Below are positions 1 through 5,595 of a DNA stretch of 9,689 bases, piece by piece. The translations under genes were made by a program, and so were the position numbers. The stretch lies in assembly GCA_015523135.1 (NCBI GenBank), contig WAKY01000166.1, forward strand, positions 1 to 9,689. Direction: 5' to 3'. Below the pieces are notes generated by a model, which saw only the letters and a list, made by a program, of their open reading frames with translations, had not been told where the DNA came from and made no database searches. The stretch is from Candidatus Aciduliprofundum sp. GTDB lineage: Archaea > Thermoplasmatota > Thermoplasmata > Thermoplasmatales > Aciduliprofundaceae. Position 1 is the first letter of the stretch. Each line of letters begins with the position of its first letter.

Positions 1-242
1 GAGAGATAGTTGTTGAAGCATACGATATAATAGACCACAAAGGCATTGCAGCACTATCCCTAGTTAAGAATGATAGAATTTACGAGGGTATAGAATTTGA
101 AGGAAATAGGGAAGATATACTATCCTTATTTACCGATGTTTTAAAGAAGAATATGGATAAGGTTTTAGAAGAGCAGAAGGTAAGAGTGCAATTTGCAGAG
201 AAGGACATAAAAAGGGGACTTAAGAAATTGAGAGAAGAATAG
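1..242 (+). CDS. 3' end of an unrecognised protein gene
   Basis: An open frame enters from the left edge (codons in phase with position 3) and ends with TAG at 240-242, leaving 79 C-terminal residues. The fragment starts EIVVEAYDIIDHKG and ends in a charged helix, DIKRGLKKLREE. It looks like an ordinary soluble protein: a short beta-rich part, then two lysine- and glutamate-rich helices. I do not recognise the family, and the domain that would identify it lies outside the window. Codon use resembles the other real genes here. A T-rich stretch at about 360-378 could end its transcript. Confidence refers to it being coding, not to any function. Confidence 0.6.
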   Translation, partial: EIVVEAYDIIDHKGIAALSLVKNDRIYEGIEFEGNREDILSLFTDVLKKNMDKVLEEQKVRVQFAEKDIKRGLKKLREE

Positions 243-640
243 ATGTGCTAAAAAATCTTCCTAGGTGTAAAGGCATGCCATATACCTTCTATTGTAGCTT
301 ATTACTCCCAAAATATTCATAAAATTCATAATATCACTAAATTTTAAGGTTATATGCCTCATTTTTATTTTTTATTATATAAGGATATATAAGAATTATA
401 TAAGCGAAAATAATTCGTTGAAGGTTGTGGTGATGGTATAGTAATGCCTCCTAAATATTGAAAATATTCTCAATCACATAACATCAAACTTAACAAAAAT
501 ATTAAGGATGATGCACCAGAATGAGAAATCATTTATAATCTCGCCTATTAGCAAAAATCTGTGGGATAAATGAACACTCTACCTCTTGCCTTTATGTCTC
601 TGGGGGTACGCTTTTTATTTATTTTCCTATAATCTCAAAA
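243..640. other. Long non-coding gap, no gene seen
   Basis: About 400 bases of very AT-rich DNA between the end of the first gene and the promoter of the first ATPase. It has T-runs (about 360-378) suited to archaeal termination and two TATA-like words (about 383-404), but no convincing open frame follows them. A GATGGTATAG word at 432-441 resembles half of the repeat found in front of the ATPase genes, with no partner. I see no tRNA-like cloverleaf and no repeat array. Confidence 0.5.
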
Positions 641-678
641 TTTTTATACCGCCATGGTATTATACTTCTGTGGTATAA
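641..678 (+). promoter_or_regulatory. TATA box and GGTAT/ATACC operator-like repeat before ATPase 1
   Basis: A TATA-like stretch (641-648) lies about 35 bp before the ATG, as expected for a leaderless archaeal transcript. Between it and the ATG are ATACC (646-650), GGTAT (656-660), ATAC (662-665) and GGTATAA (672-678). The first two form an inverted repeat around 5 bp, and the two GGTAT copies are 16 bp apart. A protein bound here would cover the transcription start, so a repressor site is a reasonable inference. Similar words occur before ATPase 2 and at 7016-7050. Confidence 0.5.
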
Positions 679-2022
679 ATGAAGTTCTATGACAGGGAGA
701 AGGAGATGGAAATAGTCCAAAAAGCTACGAGGGTGGCAATCATAGGGCGGAGGAGAGTTGGGAAGACTAGGCTGGTAGAGGAGACTCTGAAGCCAATCAC
801 ACTTTTCATCCCTTCCGAGAAAAATGAAGCACTCATTTGCAGGGACTGGATAAATGAGTTAAAGAGGAGGAGATACATCCCAGAGAGTTTGAGCACGATG
901 AGGGACATCGTGGAGTTCCTGATGGAGGAAAATGAGGTAATATTCATAGACGAATTGCAGAATGCTATGAAAATCAATCCTTCTTTTCTGTCAGATTTGC
1001 AGAGGCTAATTGATTCACACAGGGACGCAAAGCTTGTGGTAACTGGCTCTCTCATAAGCATGTCAAAGAAGATGGTTGAGGATTACCGCAGCCCTTTGTA
1101 CGGCAGGTTTGATTACACCATAAAGCTCAGGGAGCTCTCATTCTCCACGGTGTATGAGATTATGCGGGATTTGGGCTACGGCATAGAGGATGCTGTGGTG
1201 ATGTGGTCTGTGTTCGGCGGTTTGCCAAAGTACTATGAAACGCTGGAGAAGTTCAAGGTGCCAGTGATGGATTTCATAAGGATGATGTTCTACGAAGAGC
1301 CGTATCCCATGCTCAGCGAGGTAATGATGATGCTAAAGGAGGAGATTGGCAGGGAGTACAAGGTGTATTTCAGCATCCTGCAAGCCATCGCCGAAGGAAA
1401 TTCACGAATGGGTGAGATTGCATCGTATATGGGGTTGAAGAGCACGGATATCAGCAAGTACATACACGCACTATACAACGATTACGAGCTCATTTCCCGC
1501 AGAAAGGATGCTTTCGGGAGGGGAAATTACAGGTACTACATCTCCCAGAATCTCATTGATTTCTGGTTCAGAACGGTGTGGAAGAATTATCCGAAATACG
1601 AACTCGGGCAGGTGGAGTTCAGTGAAGAGGAGATAAAGAGGTATGTGGGCAGGAAATACGAGCAGTTGGTGGAGCAATTCGCCCAGAACTTTGTGGATTT
1701 AAAGATTAGGAGTATAGGTAAGCTCTGGGGGAAGTACGAGGGAAAAGAGAAGGGTAAGGAGAGCTTTGAGATTGATATCGCTGCTGTGGGGGATAAGAAA
1801 ATTGCCCTATTTGAGGTGAAATGGTCAGAGCTAAGTGAGATAGAAATGCAGAGGGAAATCGAGAAGCTAAAGGAGAAAGCCAGTGCAATAAAAGATGGAA
1901 AAGAAATAGAGCTTATAATTGTGGCTAAAAAAGTGGAAAAGAAGATAAAGAATGTTTACGACTTGGGAGACATAGAGAAGATCATTCAAAGTAATATCAA
2001 TCCAAACATGGTCTTATTCTAA
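679..2022 (+). CDS. Archaeal AAA+ ATPase (PF01637) with DUF234/nuclease-like C-terminus
   Basis: This 447-residue protein has the usual length and order of the archaeal ATPase_2/DUF234 family. The Walker A loop is GRRRVGKT (23-30) and Walker B is VIFIDE (87-92). The family hallmark SPLYGR follows a GS sensor-like segment near 120-145. A winged-helix segment (about 225-275, with KSTDISKYIHAL) comes next, then an aromatic block (LIDFWFR). The C-terminal domain has D366 and E379-V-K381, the spacing of a PD-(D/E)XK nuclease core. These proteins occur in many copies in archaea and are suspected of being mobile or toxin-like, but their true role is unknown. The ATG at 679 directly follows the operator-like repeat, implying a leaderless message. 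It converges on the minus-strand CRISPR-remnant block and is 37% or so similar by eye in layout, not in every residue, to the gene at 5586. Confidence 0.85.
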   Translation: MKFYDREKEMEIVQKATRVAIIGRRRVGKTRLVEETLKPITLFIPSEKNEALICRDWINELKRRRYIPESLSTMRDIVEFLMEENEVIFIDELQNAMKINPSFLSDLQRLIDSHRDAKLVVTGSLISMSKKMVEDYRSPLYGRFDYTIKLRELSFSTVYEIMRDLGYGIEDAVVMWSVFGGLPKYYETLEKFKVPVMDFIRMMFYEEPYPMLSEVMMMLKEEIGREYKVYFSILQAIAEGNSRMGEIASYMGLKSTDISKYIHALYNDYELISRRKDAFGRGNYRYYISQNLIDFWFRTVWKNYPKYELGQVEFSEEEIKRYVGRKYEQLVEQFAQNFVDLKIRSIGKLWGKYEGKEKGKESFEIDIAAVGDKKIALFEVKWSELSEIEMQREIEKLKEKASAIKDGKEIELIIVAKKVEKKIKNVYDLGDIEKIIQSNINPNMVLF

Positions 2023-2075
2023 CCAGAAGCGATCCTAGTCGTACTATTCTGTTGAGAAATTTCACTTGGATCTAT
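2023..2075. other. Junction between ATPase 1 and the cas8-like stub
   Basis: Fifty-odd bases separate the ATPase 1 stop from the stop of the minus-strand stub. Reading on past that stop on the minus strand gives 17 unremarkable residues before another stop, with nothing Cas8-like. This is therefore the likely edge of the rearrangement that removed the rest of that gene. The word CTATTTAAACC at 2072-2082 repeats the one at 2181-2191. Confidence 0.4.
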
Positions 2076-2159
2076 TTAAACCACCCCTTCACTTATCCCC
2101 GCATCAGCAAACCAGTTCCCCGTGAATTCAAGCACAGAACTATTCAGCTCTGAGTTCAT
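2076..2159 (-). pseudogene. Truncated cas8-like stub (N-terminal 27 residues)
   Basis: A minus-strand frame from ATG (2159-2157) to TAA (2078-2076) encodes 27 residues whose core is EFTGNWFADAGI (11-22). From memory, T-G-N-x-F-x-D-x-G near the N-terminus is typical of Cas8a1/Cst1-type and related large subunits of type I CRISPR effector complexes, which normally run to several hundred residues. The stub has its own well-placed TATA box (2181-2191), 27 bp before the ATG and overlapping the stop codon of the DUF364 gene. It lies on the same strand as, and downstream of, cas6, matching a former cas6-cas8 region. The reading stops abruptly at residue 27, so this should be a deletion remnant and not a functional gene. 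The alternative is a chance open frame. The family match is recalled and not tested. Confidence 0.5.
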
Positions 2160-2180
2160 TAGATAGAAAACCACCTATGG

Positions 2181-2191
2181 CTATTTAAACC
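2181..2191 (-). promoter_or_regulatory. TATA box for the cas8-like stub
   Basis: On the minus strand this reads GGTTTAAATAG, a strong archaeal TATA-like box, centred about 27 bp upstream of the ATG at 2159. It overlaps the final codons and stop of the DUF364 gene. The same 11 bases occur again at 2072-2082. Confidence 0.5.
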
Positions 2192-2955
2192 TTCTCACGA
2201 AATGTTTGTATGATGTATTCCTTTGCATACTTTGAGAAGTCCCACCTTCCTCCTCCGAGCTTTATTATCTCCGCAACCTTATCCATATCTTCTATCTTCA
2301 ACCCTGCTATGTGAGTTATACCTTCAAGAATATCGGAAGGATAAACTGATCCGCTCGGGCCTACAAGTGCCATAATCCTCGCTCTCTTTGCAAGAGATAG
2401 AATATAATCTAAAGTATCATTTACGAGAGTTGTACCTGAAACAATCAAAACCTCTGCCTCTGGAACTATTCTGGGTGCAAATACATCAGCCAGAGCTCCT
2501 GCCCTAAACCTTGGATTTCTCTCAAGAGCCACAACATCCATGCCCATTTCTTTCAATTTTGATACAACTGGAACCATATTTCCCACAACCACAGTTTTGC
2601 AGCCCTTACACATCTTTGCCACCTTCTCTATTATATTCTCATAGGTAACTCTGAAATTTTTACCCTTGCCCATATTCCATAAAAGGTACTGCGAGAGAGA
2701 GTTTAGAATAGCCACTCCCAGAGATTTTTCAAATATGTTCGTTGAGGAGAGCATGGATTCTACAATAGATATCTTGGGCACACGAGCGTGTCCTTTTTCA
2801 ATATCTTCTAGAGGCACATAGGCAGTGCCCATGGCCTTTCCATGCTTTCCTTCTACAATGGCATAAGAGTACTTTGCACCAATTGCATAATCTACAATCT
2901 CAATTTCTTCATTAACTCTAGAAATGGTCTCACTCCACAGCTTTTCTACGAGCAT
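2185..2955 (-). CDS. DUF4213/DUF364 family protein
   Basis: This 256-residue protein has the two-part DUF4213 plus DUF364 arrangement; DUF364 is annotated as a putative heavy-metal chelation domain with a Rossmann-like fold. Supporting segments are an N-terminal beta hairpin (AIGAKYSYAIVE), a strand-loop VVVGN (122-126), SGTTLVNDT (173-181) and VGPSG (198-202), the last two typical of the family's binding pocket. A CKGC pair sits just before the VVVGN strand. The exact substrate is unknown. A GTG at 2976 would extend it by seven residues and overlap the cas6 stop by one base (TAGTG). I prefer ATG 2955 because MLVEKLWSE begins like other family members. It is closely coupled to cas6, so the two are probably co-transcribed, although no functional link is known. 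Confidence 0.8.
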   Translation of the reverse strand: MLVEKLWSETISRVNEEIEIVDYAIGAKYSYAIVEGKHGKAMGTAYVPLEDIEKGHARVPKISIVESMLSSTNIFEKSLGVAILNSLSQYLLWNMGKGKNFRVTYENIIEKVAKMCKGCKTVVVGNMVPVVSKLKEMGMDVVALERNPRFRAGALADVFAPRIVPEAEVLIVSGTTLVNDTLDYILSLAKRARIMALVGPSGSVYPSDILEGITHIAGLKIEDMDKVAEIIKLGGGRWDFSKYAKEYIIQTFREKV

Positions 2956-2975
2956 TAGGCATACAATAACTTGCA

Positions 2976-3695
2976 CTAATTAATTTTTTGTGCAATCTCC
3001 AAGCATCCAAATCCCATGGCTCCTCGCTCACCCACTCCTGCCTCGTAGGCGAATTTTATAAGCTCTGGCGCTCCACGAAATCTGAAATGTCCCTGCACGG
3101 CTTTTATCGCACCCAGTTTTTTAAACTCGTACTTTTTAGGCTTGAATTCCAGAGTTTCTACCCTAACATCTCCCCTTGGTACCTCGCCATATACCTTTTC
3201 GTACTGGTGCTTTATGTTTTTCTCCAAATTCACATACCACTGGTTATCCGTTGGAAATAAAGGCAAATCTTTCTTCTTTCCATCGCTAGATGAGTATATT
3301 GTGATTGGAGAAAGAGTTTTAAAAACAACATTACTCCAGTCAATATTGGGCATAGGCAGCACTTCTATTCTATCCACCATAAATTCTAACTTTCCTACTC
3401 TCAGCTCTGGCTGGGAGAGCATGCCCTCTACAACAGCCTCTATGTAATCTTTAACTGGGGAAGAATAAATAATATAGGCGTAATCGTCCAGTATCTCAAT
3501 TCCCTCTTTATGGATTTTTCTCTTAGGAACTTGAATCTCCGAGAATGTGAATGTTTTTACTTCTTTGGAATAGTGCAACCTTGCAGCTAGCTCTTTGTTG
3601 GCAATTTCCTTGTATCTATACATGGCAGAGCTAAGATGATAATGGTAATCAAAGGGTAAGAGTCCAGAACCTCTGAGATGTATCTTTATCCGCAT
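2976..3695 (-). CDS. cas6: Cas6, CRISPR pre-crRNA endoribonuclease (isolated)
   Basis: Cas6 cuts CRISPR transcripts within the repeat to give crRNAs. The 239-residue product has the usual length and fold marks: an N-terminal ferredoxin-like strand (MRIKIHLRG), the LPFDYHYHLSSAMY segment, FTFSEI, and a C-terminal glycine-rich loop (G220-x-G222, GFG 228-230). Against my recollection of Pyrococcus furiosus Cas6 (Tyr31, His46, Lys52), this protein has Tyr26, His41 and Lys47 with identical spacing, so the catalytic triad appears complete. The frame is open to 3800, but MRIKIHLRG is the typical family start and has a TATA-like box 28 bp upstream. No CRISPR array or other complete cas gene is visible here; only a cas8-like stub lies downstream. 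It may process an array elsewhere in the genome, or be a survivor of a lost operon. Confidence 0.9.
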   Translation of the reverse strand: MRIKIHLRGSGLLPFDYHYHLSSAMYRYKEIANKELAARLHYSKEVKTFTFSEIQVPKRKIHKEGIEILDDYAYIIYSSPVKDYIEAVVEGMLSQPELRVGKLEFMVDRIEVLPMPNIDWSNVVFKTLSPITIYSSSDGKKKDLPLFPTDNQWYVNLEKNIKHQYEKVYGEVPRGDVRVETLEFKPKKYEFKKLGAIKAVQGHFRFRGAPELIKFAYEAGVGERGAMGFGCLEIAQKIN

Positions 3696-3717
3696 AAATG
3701 CATAAGGAGATTGGTCA

Positions 3718-3729
3718 TTAAATAATTTT
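3718..3729 (-). promoter_or_regulatory. TATA-like box for cas6
   Basis: On the minus strand AAAATTATTTAA is centred about 28 bp upstream of the cas6 ATG at 3695. This is the distance expected for a leaderless transcript, and it supports the shorter start. It lies in the 117-base gap after the toxin gene, so cas6 can be expressed independently of the toxin-antitoxin pair. Confidence 0.45.
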
Positions 3730-3812
3730 ACTACGAAGTTTGAAAGATAAATAGAAAGCTTTAAAATAAGAGAAGTGAAATGAATTACGAATTCCAACAA
3801 TAATATAAAGAC

Positions 3813-4061
3813 CTAATAGGCCCTTTTTCTGGGAAGGACATCAATAACTATTATAGTATCCCTTTGCAACTCAATTATTATCCTATATTTCCCCACTCTA
3901 ATACGATATTTATTCTTTGTACCCTTTATTTTCAGAACATCAAGGTTCTTAGGAAAATCTTTAAGCTGAAGCAATGCTTGTTTTACTCTATCTTTTACAT
4001 CTGAAGGCAGATTTTTCAATGAATTTATTGCCTTTCTTCTTAAAAATACTTTATAGCTCAT
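3813..4061 (-). CDS. RelE/ParE-superfamily toxin
   Basis: This 82-residue protein begins MSYKVFLRRKAINSLKNLP, the standard amphipathic-helix start of RelE-like toxins. The sheet carries LKIKGTKNKYRIRVGKYRII (43-62) and the protein ends in IDVLPRKRAY. Basic residues Arg53, Arg55, Arg60 and Arg78-Lys79-Arg80, plus Tyr82, are where RelE toxins place RNA-binding or catalytic groups; these toxins cut mRNA in the ribosome. Its ATG overlaps the end of the antitoxin gene by 11 bases, the translational coupling usual for these pairs. A start eight codons further up is possible but would deepen the overlap and precede the conserved MSYKVF. It looks intact. Confidence 0.88.
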   Translation of the reverse strand: MSYKVFLRRKAINSLKNLPSDVKDRVKQALLQLKDFPKNLDVLKIKGTKNKYRIRVGKYRIIIELQRDTIIVIDVLPRKRAY

Positions 4062-4242
4062 CCAGAGCTTCCTCCAAAGGAACAAGGTCCAATTTGCCCT
4101 TCTTTTTCTCCTCCAAATATTCTTTTATAGCTTCAAGCTCATCCTCGTAAGGTTCGCTCTCCTCTATTGACAAAAGCTCCTCTATCTTTTCCAATTTTTC
4201 AAGAATCATATCAAGCTTCTTCTCTATGGATGTGGACGCCAT
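4051..4242 (-). CDS. RelB-type antitoxin
   Basis: This 63-residue acidic protein pairs with the RelE-type toxin gene that overlaps it. Residues 6-30 form a predicted coiled coil (EKKLDMILEKLEKIEELL) and the C-terminal half (ELEAIKEYLEEKKKGKLDLVPLEEALDEL) is the toxin-wrapping part typical of archaeal RelB-like antitoxins, in which a charged helix is followed by V-P-L-E-E. I see no DNA-binding domain, so autoregulation is uncertain. The frame extends up to a TTG at 4314, but the ATG at 4242 has a symmetric TATA-like box (4266-4277) about 29 bp upstream and gives the more usual length. The longer form would also run across the end of the broken membrane-protein gene. Confidence 0.82.
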   Translation of the reverse strand: MASTSIEKKLDMILEKLEKIEELLSIEESEPYEDELEAIKEYLEEKKKGKLDLVPLEEALDEL

Positions 4243-4265
4243 GAAGTATGCATTGGTTCTATCTA

Positions 4266-4277
4266 TTTTAAAATTTT
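4266..4277 (-). promoter_or_regulatory. TATA-like box for the toxin-antitoxin operon
   Basis: A TTTTAAAATTTT-type stretch centred about 29 bp before the antitoxin ATG at 4242. It decides in favour of the shorter antitoxin and implies a leaderless bicistronic message. Confidence 0.4.
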
Positions 4278-4310
4278 CCATGAGCTTTTGCAGAAACATT
4301 GGAGTATAAC

Positions 4311-4533
4311 TCAACCATTCCCATTTTTCTTCATATCTCTATTTTCACCTATTTTGTAAAGGTAAATATCAATACTTGTCATAGCGGCTATAAATACTAC
4401 ATATGCAATTCCAGAGAGCAAGATAAATGAAATAAATGGATAAATAATTTCGTTTTAAGTATCCACAACACTAAAGACAAACAAATCTCTCATATATCCT
4501 CATAACTATCTCCAAGAAACTTAGTTTGGCCAT
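4311..4533 (-). pseudogene. Broken small membrane-protein gene downstream of the RHH gene
   Basis: An ATG at 4533 has a very strong ribosome site, GAGGTGA (4541-4547), that includes the stop codon of the RHH gene, so a second cistron clearly once began here. The reading MAKLSFLEIVMRIYERF stops after 20 codons (TAG 4473-4471). One base out of phase, after one more stop (4457-4455), the sequence continues for 47 codons as NEIIYPFISFILLSGIAYVV and then FIAAMTSIDIYLYKIGENRD to TGA at 4313-4311. That is a clear hydrophobic segment with a charged, probably cytoplasmic tail. A protein of about 70 residues with one or two membrane passes is the likely ancestor. At least one frameshift and one nonsense change separate the parts. 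The 3' part could alternatively be a separate TTG-started peptide. Confidence 0.45.
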
Positions 4534-4540
4534 AGAACCC

Positions 4541-5023
4541 TCACCTCAGCAAATTCCTTTCTCTCTCCATCTTCCTTTTCCAATTTGCAACTTCCTCTTT
4601 CGTCACCAGCCAAGCTCCAAGATAGAGATTGTAGATAGAACCATCCTCGTAAATCACATTGTTTCCATCCACTTTGTAATGCAGTCCCGGTACCTTTGGA
4701 AAATCTATCTTCTCCTCTTCTTCTTTAGCAGGAGTTTTCTCAGCCTGTGAGTTCTGTGTCTGGACAGCATCCGCAATCATGTCCAGCCTGTTCTTTATCT
4801 CCTCCAGCTCTGGATAAAGCTCCGTTGCCACTGCCATTCCTACTCTGTCCTCTATGTTGAGAATCTCCTTTGTTTTCCTGTAATACTTCTCTTGGACATA
4901 GAGCTTTAGAGCTTCTCTCACTATGGACGACAAATTCTTGCCTTTCATTCTGGCTATGGACTCTATATCCTTCTTTAACTCACTGCTTACCTTTACCCGT
5001 ATCTCTGGCATACTTCCTACCAT
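4541..5023 (-). CDS. Ribbon-helix-helix (CopG/Arc-type) regulator with C-terminal extension
   Basis: This 160-residue protein has a classic ribbon-helix-helix domain in its first 50 residues: the strand PEIRVKVS, then ELKKDIESIARMKGKN, then LSSIVREALKLYVQEKY. Such domains dimerise and insert the strand into the major groove. The middle (about 58-105) is an acidic predicted helix or linker. The end (about 108-160, DFPKVPGLHYKVDGNNVIYE then TKEEVANWKRKM) seems to be a small separate domain that I do not recognise. The frame is open to a TTG at 5200, but ATG 5023 is chosen because GAGGTGAT (5028-5035) lies directly before it and a TATA box lies at 5057-5065. Its stop codon is inside the ribosome site of the broken membrane-protein gene, so the two formed an operon; the regulator probably controls its own promoter. 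Confidence 0.75.
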   Translation of the reverse strand: MVGSMPEIRVKVSSELKKDIESIARMKGKNLSSIVREALKLYVQEKYYRKTKEILNIEDRVGMAVATELYPELEEIKNRLDMIADAVQTQNSQAEKTPAKEEEEKIDFPKVPGLHYKVDGNNVIYEDGSIYNLYLGAWLVTKEEVANWKRKMERERNLLR

Positions 5024-5027
5024 TTTT

Positions 5028-5065
5028 ATCACCTCTTTTTCTCTCTTTGAAACCTCTATATAAAA
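5028..5065 (-). promoter_or_regulatory. Promoter and strong ribosome site of the RHH gene
   Basis: TATA-like TTTTATATA lies at 5057-5065 on the minus strand. GAGGTGAT, a near-perfect match to the 3' end of archaeal 16S rRNA, lies at 5028-5035, four bases before the ATG. The transcript would have a leader of about 10-15 bases, unlike the leaderless genes around it. Confidence 0.55.
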
Positions 5066-5203
5066 TTGTCCATGGTGGCAGAATTCAAATTTCTTCGTGT
5101 AGAACACATTCTCTTTGCAATTTGCATTTTTGAAGTGGAAAATTTGCCCAGTTTTCAGTGGAATTCTGGAGATTATTTGTTTTACTAACTCTTCTTTCAA
5201 TTT

Positions 5204-5221
5204 CTCCGCTGTTTAGCGGAG
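5204..5221. repeat. Perfect 7-bp hairpin
   Basis: CTCCGCT and AGCGGAG form a perfect inverted repeat around GTTT. It is GC-rich in an AT-rich setting and lies in the intergenic region upstream of the RHH gene. It has no T-run directly after it on either strand, so it is not an obvious terminator. It could be a protein site or part of an RNA. Confidence 0.5.
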
Positions 5222-5554
5222 TCTTGCTTCTCAAAAATACACTTGTTGGGCATTGAAAATTCTTTGTTCTGTTCTACTTCTCTTTGCACATCAATCCGTT
5301 TTGGTGGAGCTCGCTTATCTTGCTATAAATAATAAATATTTATAAGGGAACTCCCCAGAATTGCGTTGAATTGCGAGGAGAATCGGTTCTATGCGTGTTC
5401 TTTGTGATATCCAACTTTCTTCTAAGCTCCCTTTTGGACTATTGGTGGAGCATTGTGATAGCCCTAGTGATAATTACAGCTTTGATAGTTGCAGTATATC
5501 TAAGTAGAAAGAAATAGAAAAATCATAGCACAAAGTTACTAAAATTTCCGATAG
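5222..5554. other. Gap between the RHH gene and ATPase 2
   Basis: The gap contains a strong TATA-like run at about 5324-5345 and, 13 bp after it, two copies of GAATTGCG (5358-5365 and 5368-5375) exactly 10 bp apart, which looks like an operator. An ATG at 5391 preceded by GAGGAG (5375-5380) opens a frame of only 38 codons with no recognisable content. A different frame encodes the hydrophobic tail listed separately. A 10-base word, TTGGTGGAGC, occurs at 5301-5310 and 5442-5451. Confidence 0.4.
5395..5517 (+). pseudogene. Membrane-anchor tail: small membrane protein or gene remnant
   Basis: This frame ends at TAG 5515-5517 and reads LLDYWWSIVIALVIITALIV followed by AVYLSRKK. That is about 20 hydrophobic residues bracketed by aromatics and a short basic tail, exactly how archaeal cell-surface proteins end in a C-terminal anchor. 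A GTG at 5395 would make a 40-residue protein, VFFVISNFLLSS and onward, but no ribosome site is well placed. The frame stays open further upstream without a good start. I read it as the surviving 3' end of a lost surface-protein gene. A genuine small single-pass protein is the alternative. Confidence 0.4.
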
Positions 5555-5595
5555 AATTAAATATGGTAAAAAGATTATACTAATTGTGATACCAC
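5555..5595 (+). promoter_or_regulatory. TATA box and operator-like repeat at the start of ATPase 2
   Basis: AT-rich AATTAAATAT (5555-5564) lies about 26 bp before the GTG. Between them and running into the first codons are ATGGTA (5563-5568), TTATAC (5575-5580) and ATACCAC (5589-5595), so the GGTA and TACC halves form an inverted arrangement around the start codon. The words match those at 646-678 and 7016-7050, although the spacing differs. Confidence 0.4.

Noticed and set aside
243..640. CRISPR array, tRNA or insertion-sequence end in the long left gap
   Set aside because: No regularly spaced repeats, no cloverleaf arms and no terminal inverted repeats could be found by reading both strands.
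687..1888. Several minus-strand open frames of 60-124 codons opposite ATPase 1
   Set aside because: They lie entirely within a clearly coding plus-strand gene and show serine- and leucine-rich mirror composition with no domain features.
2988..3447. Plus-strand open frames of 90 and 101 codons opposite cas6
   Set aside because: The minus strand encodes a Cas6 with its catalytic residues; the plus-strand translations have no recognisable content.
4870..5133. Plus-strand 87-codon frame opposite the RHH gene
   Set aside because: The RHH gene has a strong ribosome site and a clear DNA-binding domain; this frame is its shadow.
5024..5200. N-terminal extension of the RHH protein up to a TTG at 5200
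   Set aside because: It would read through the TATA box and the GAGGTGAT ribosome site that point to ATG 5023, and the extension has no family similarity that I can see.
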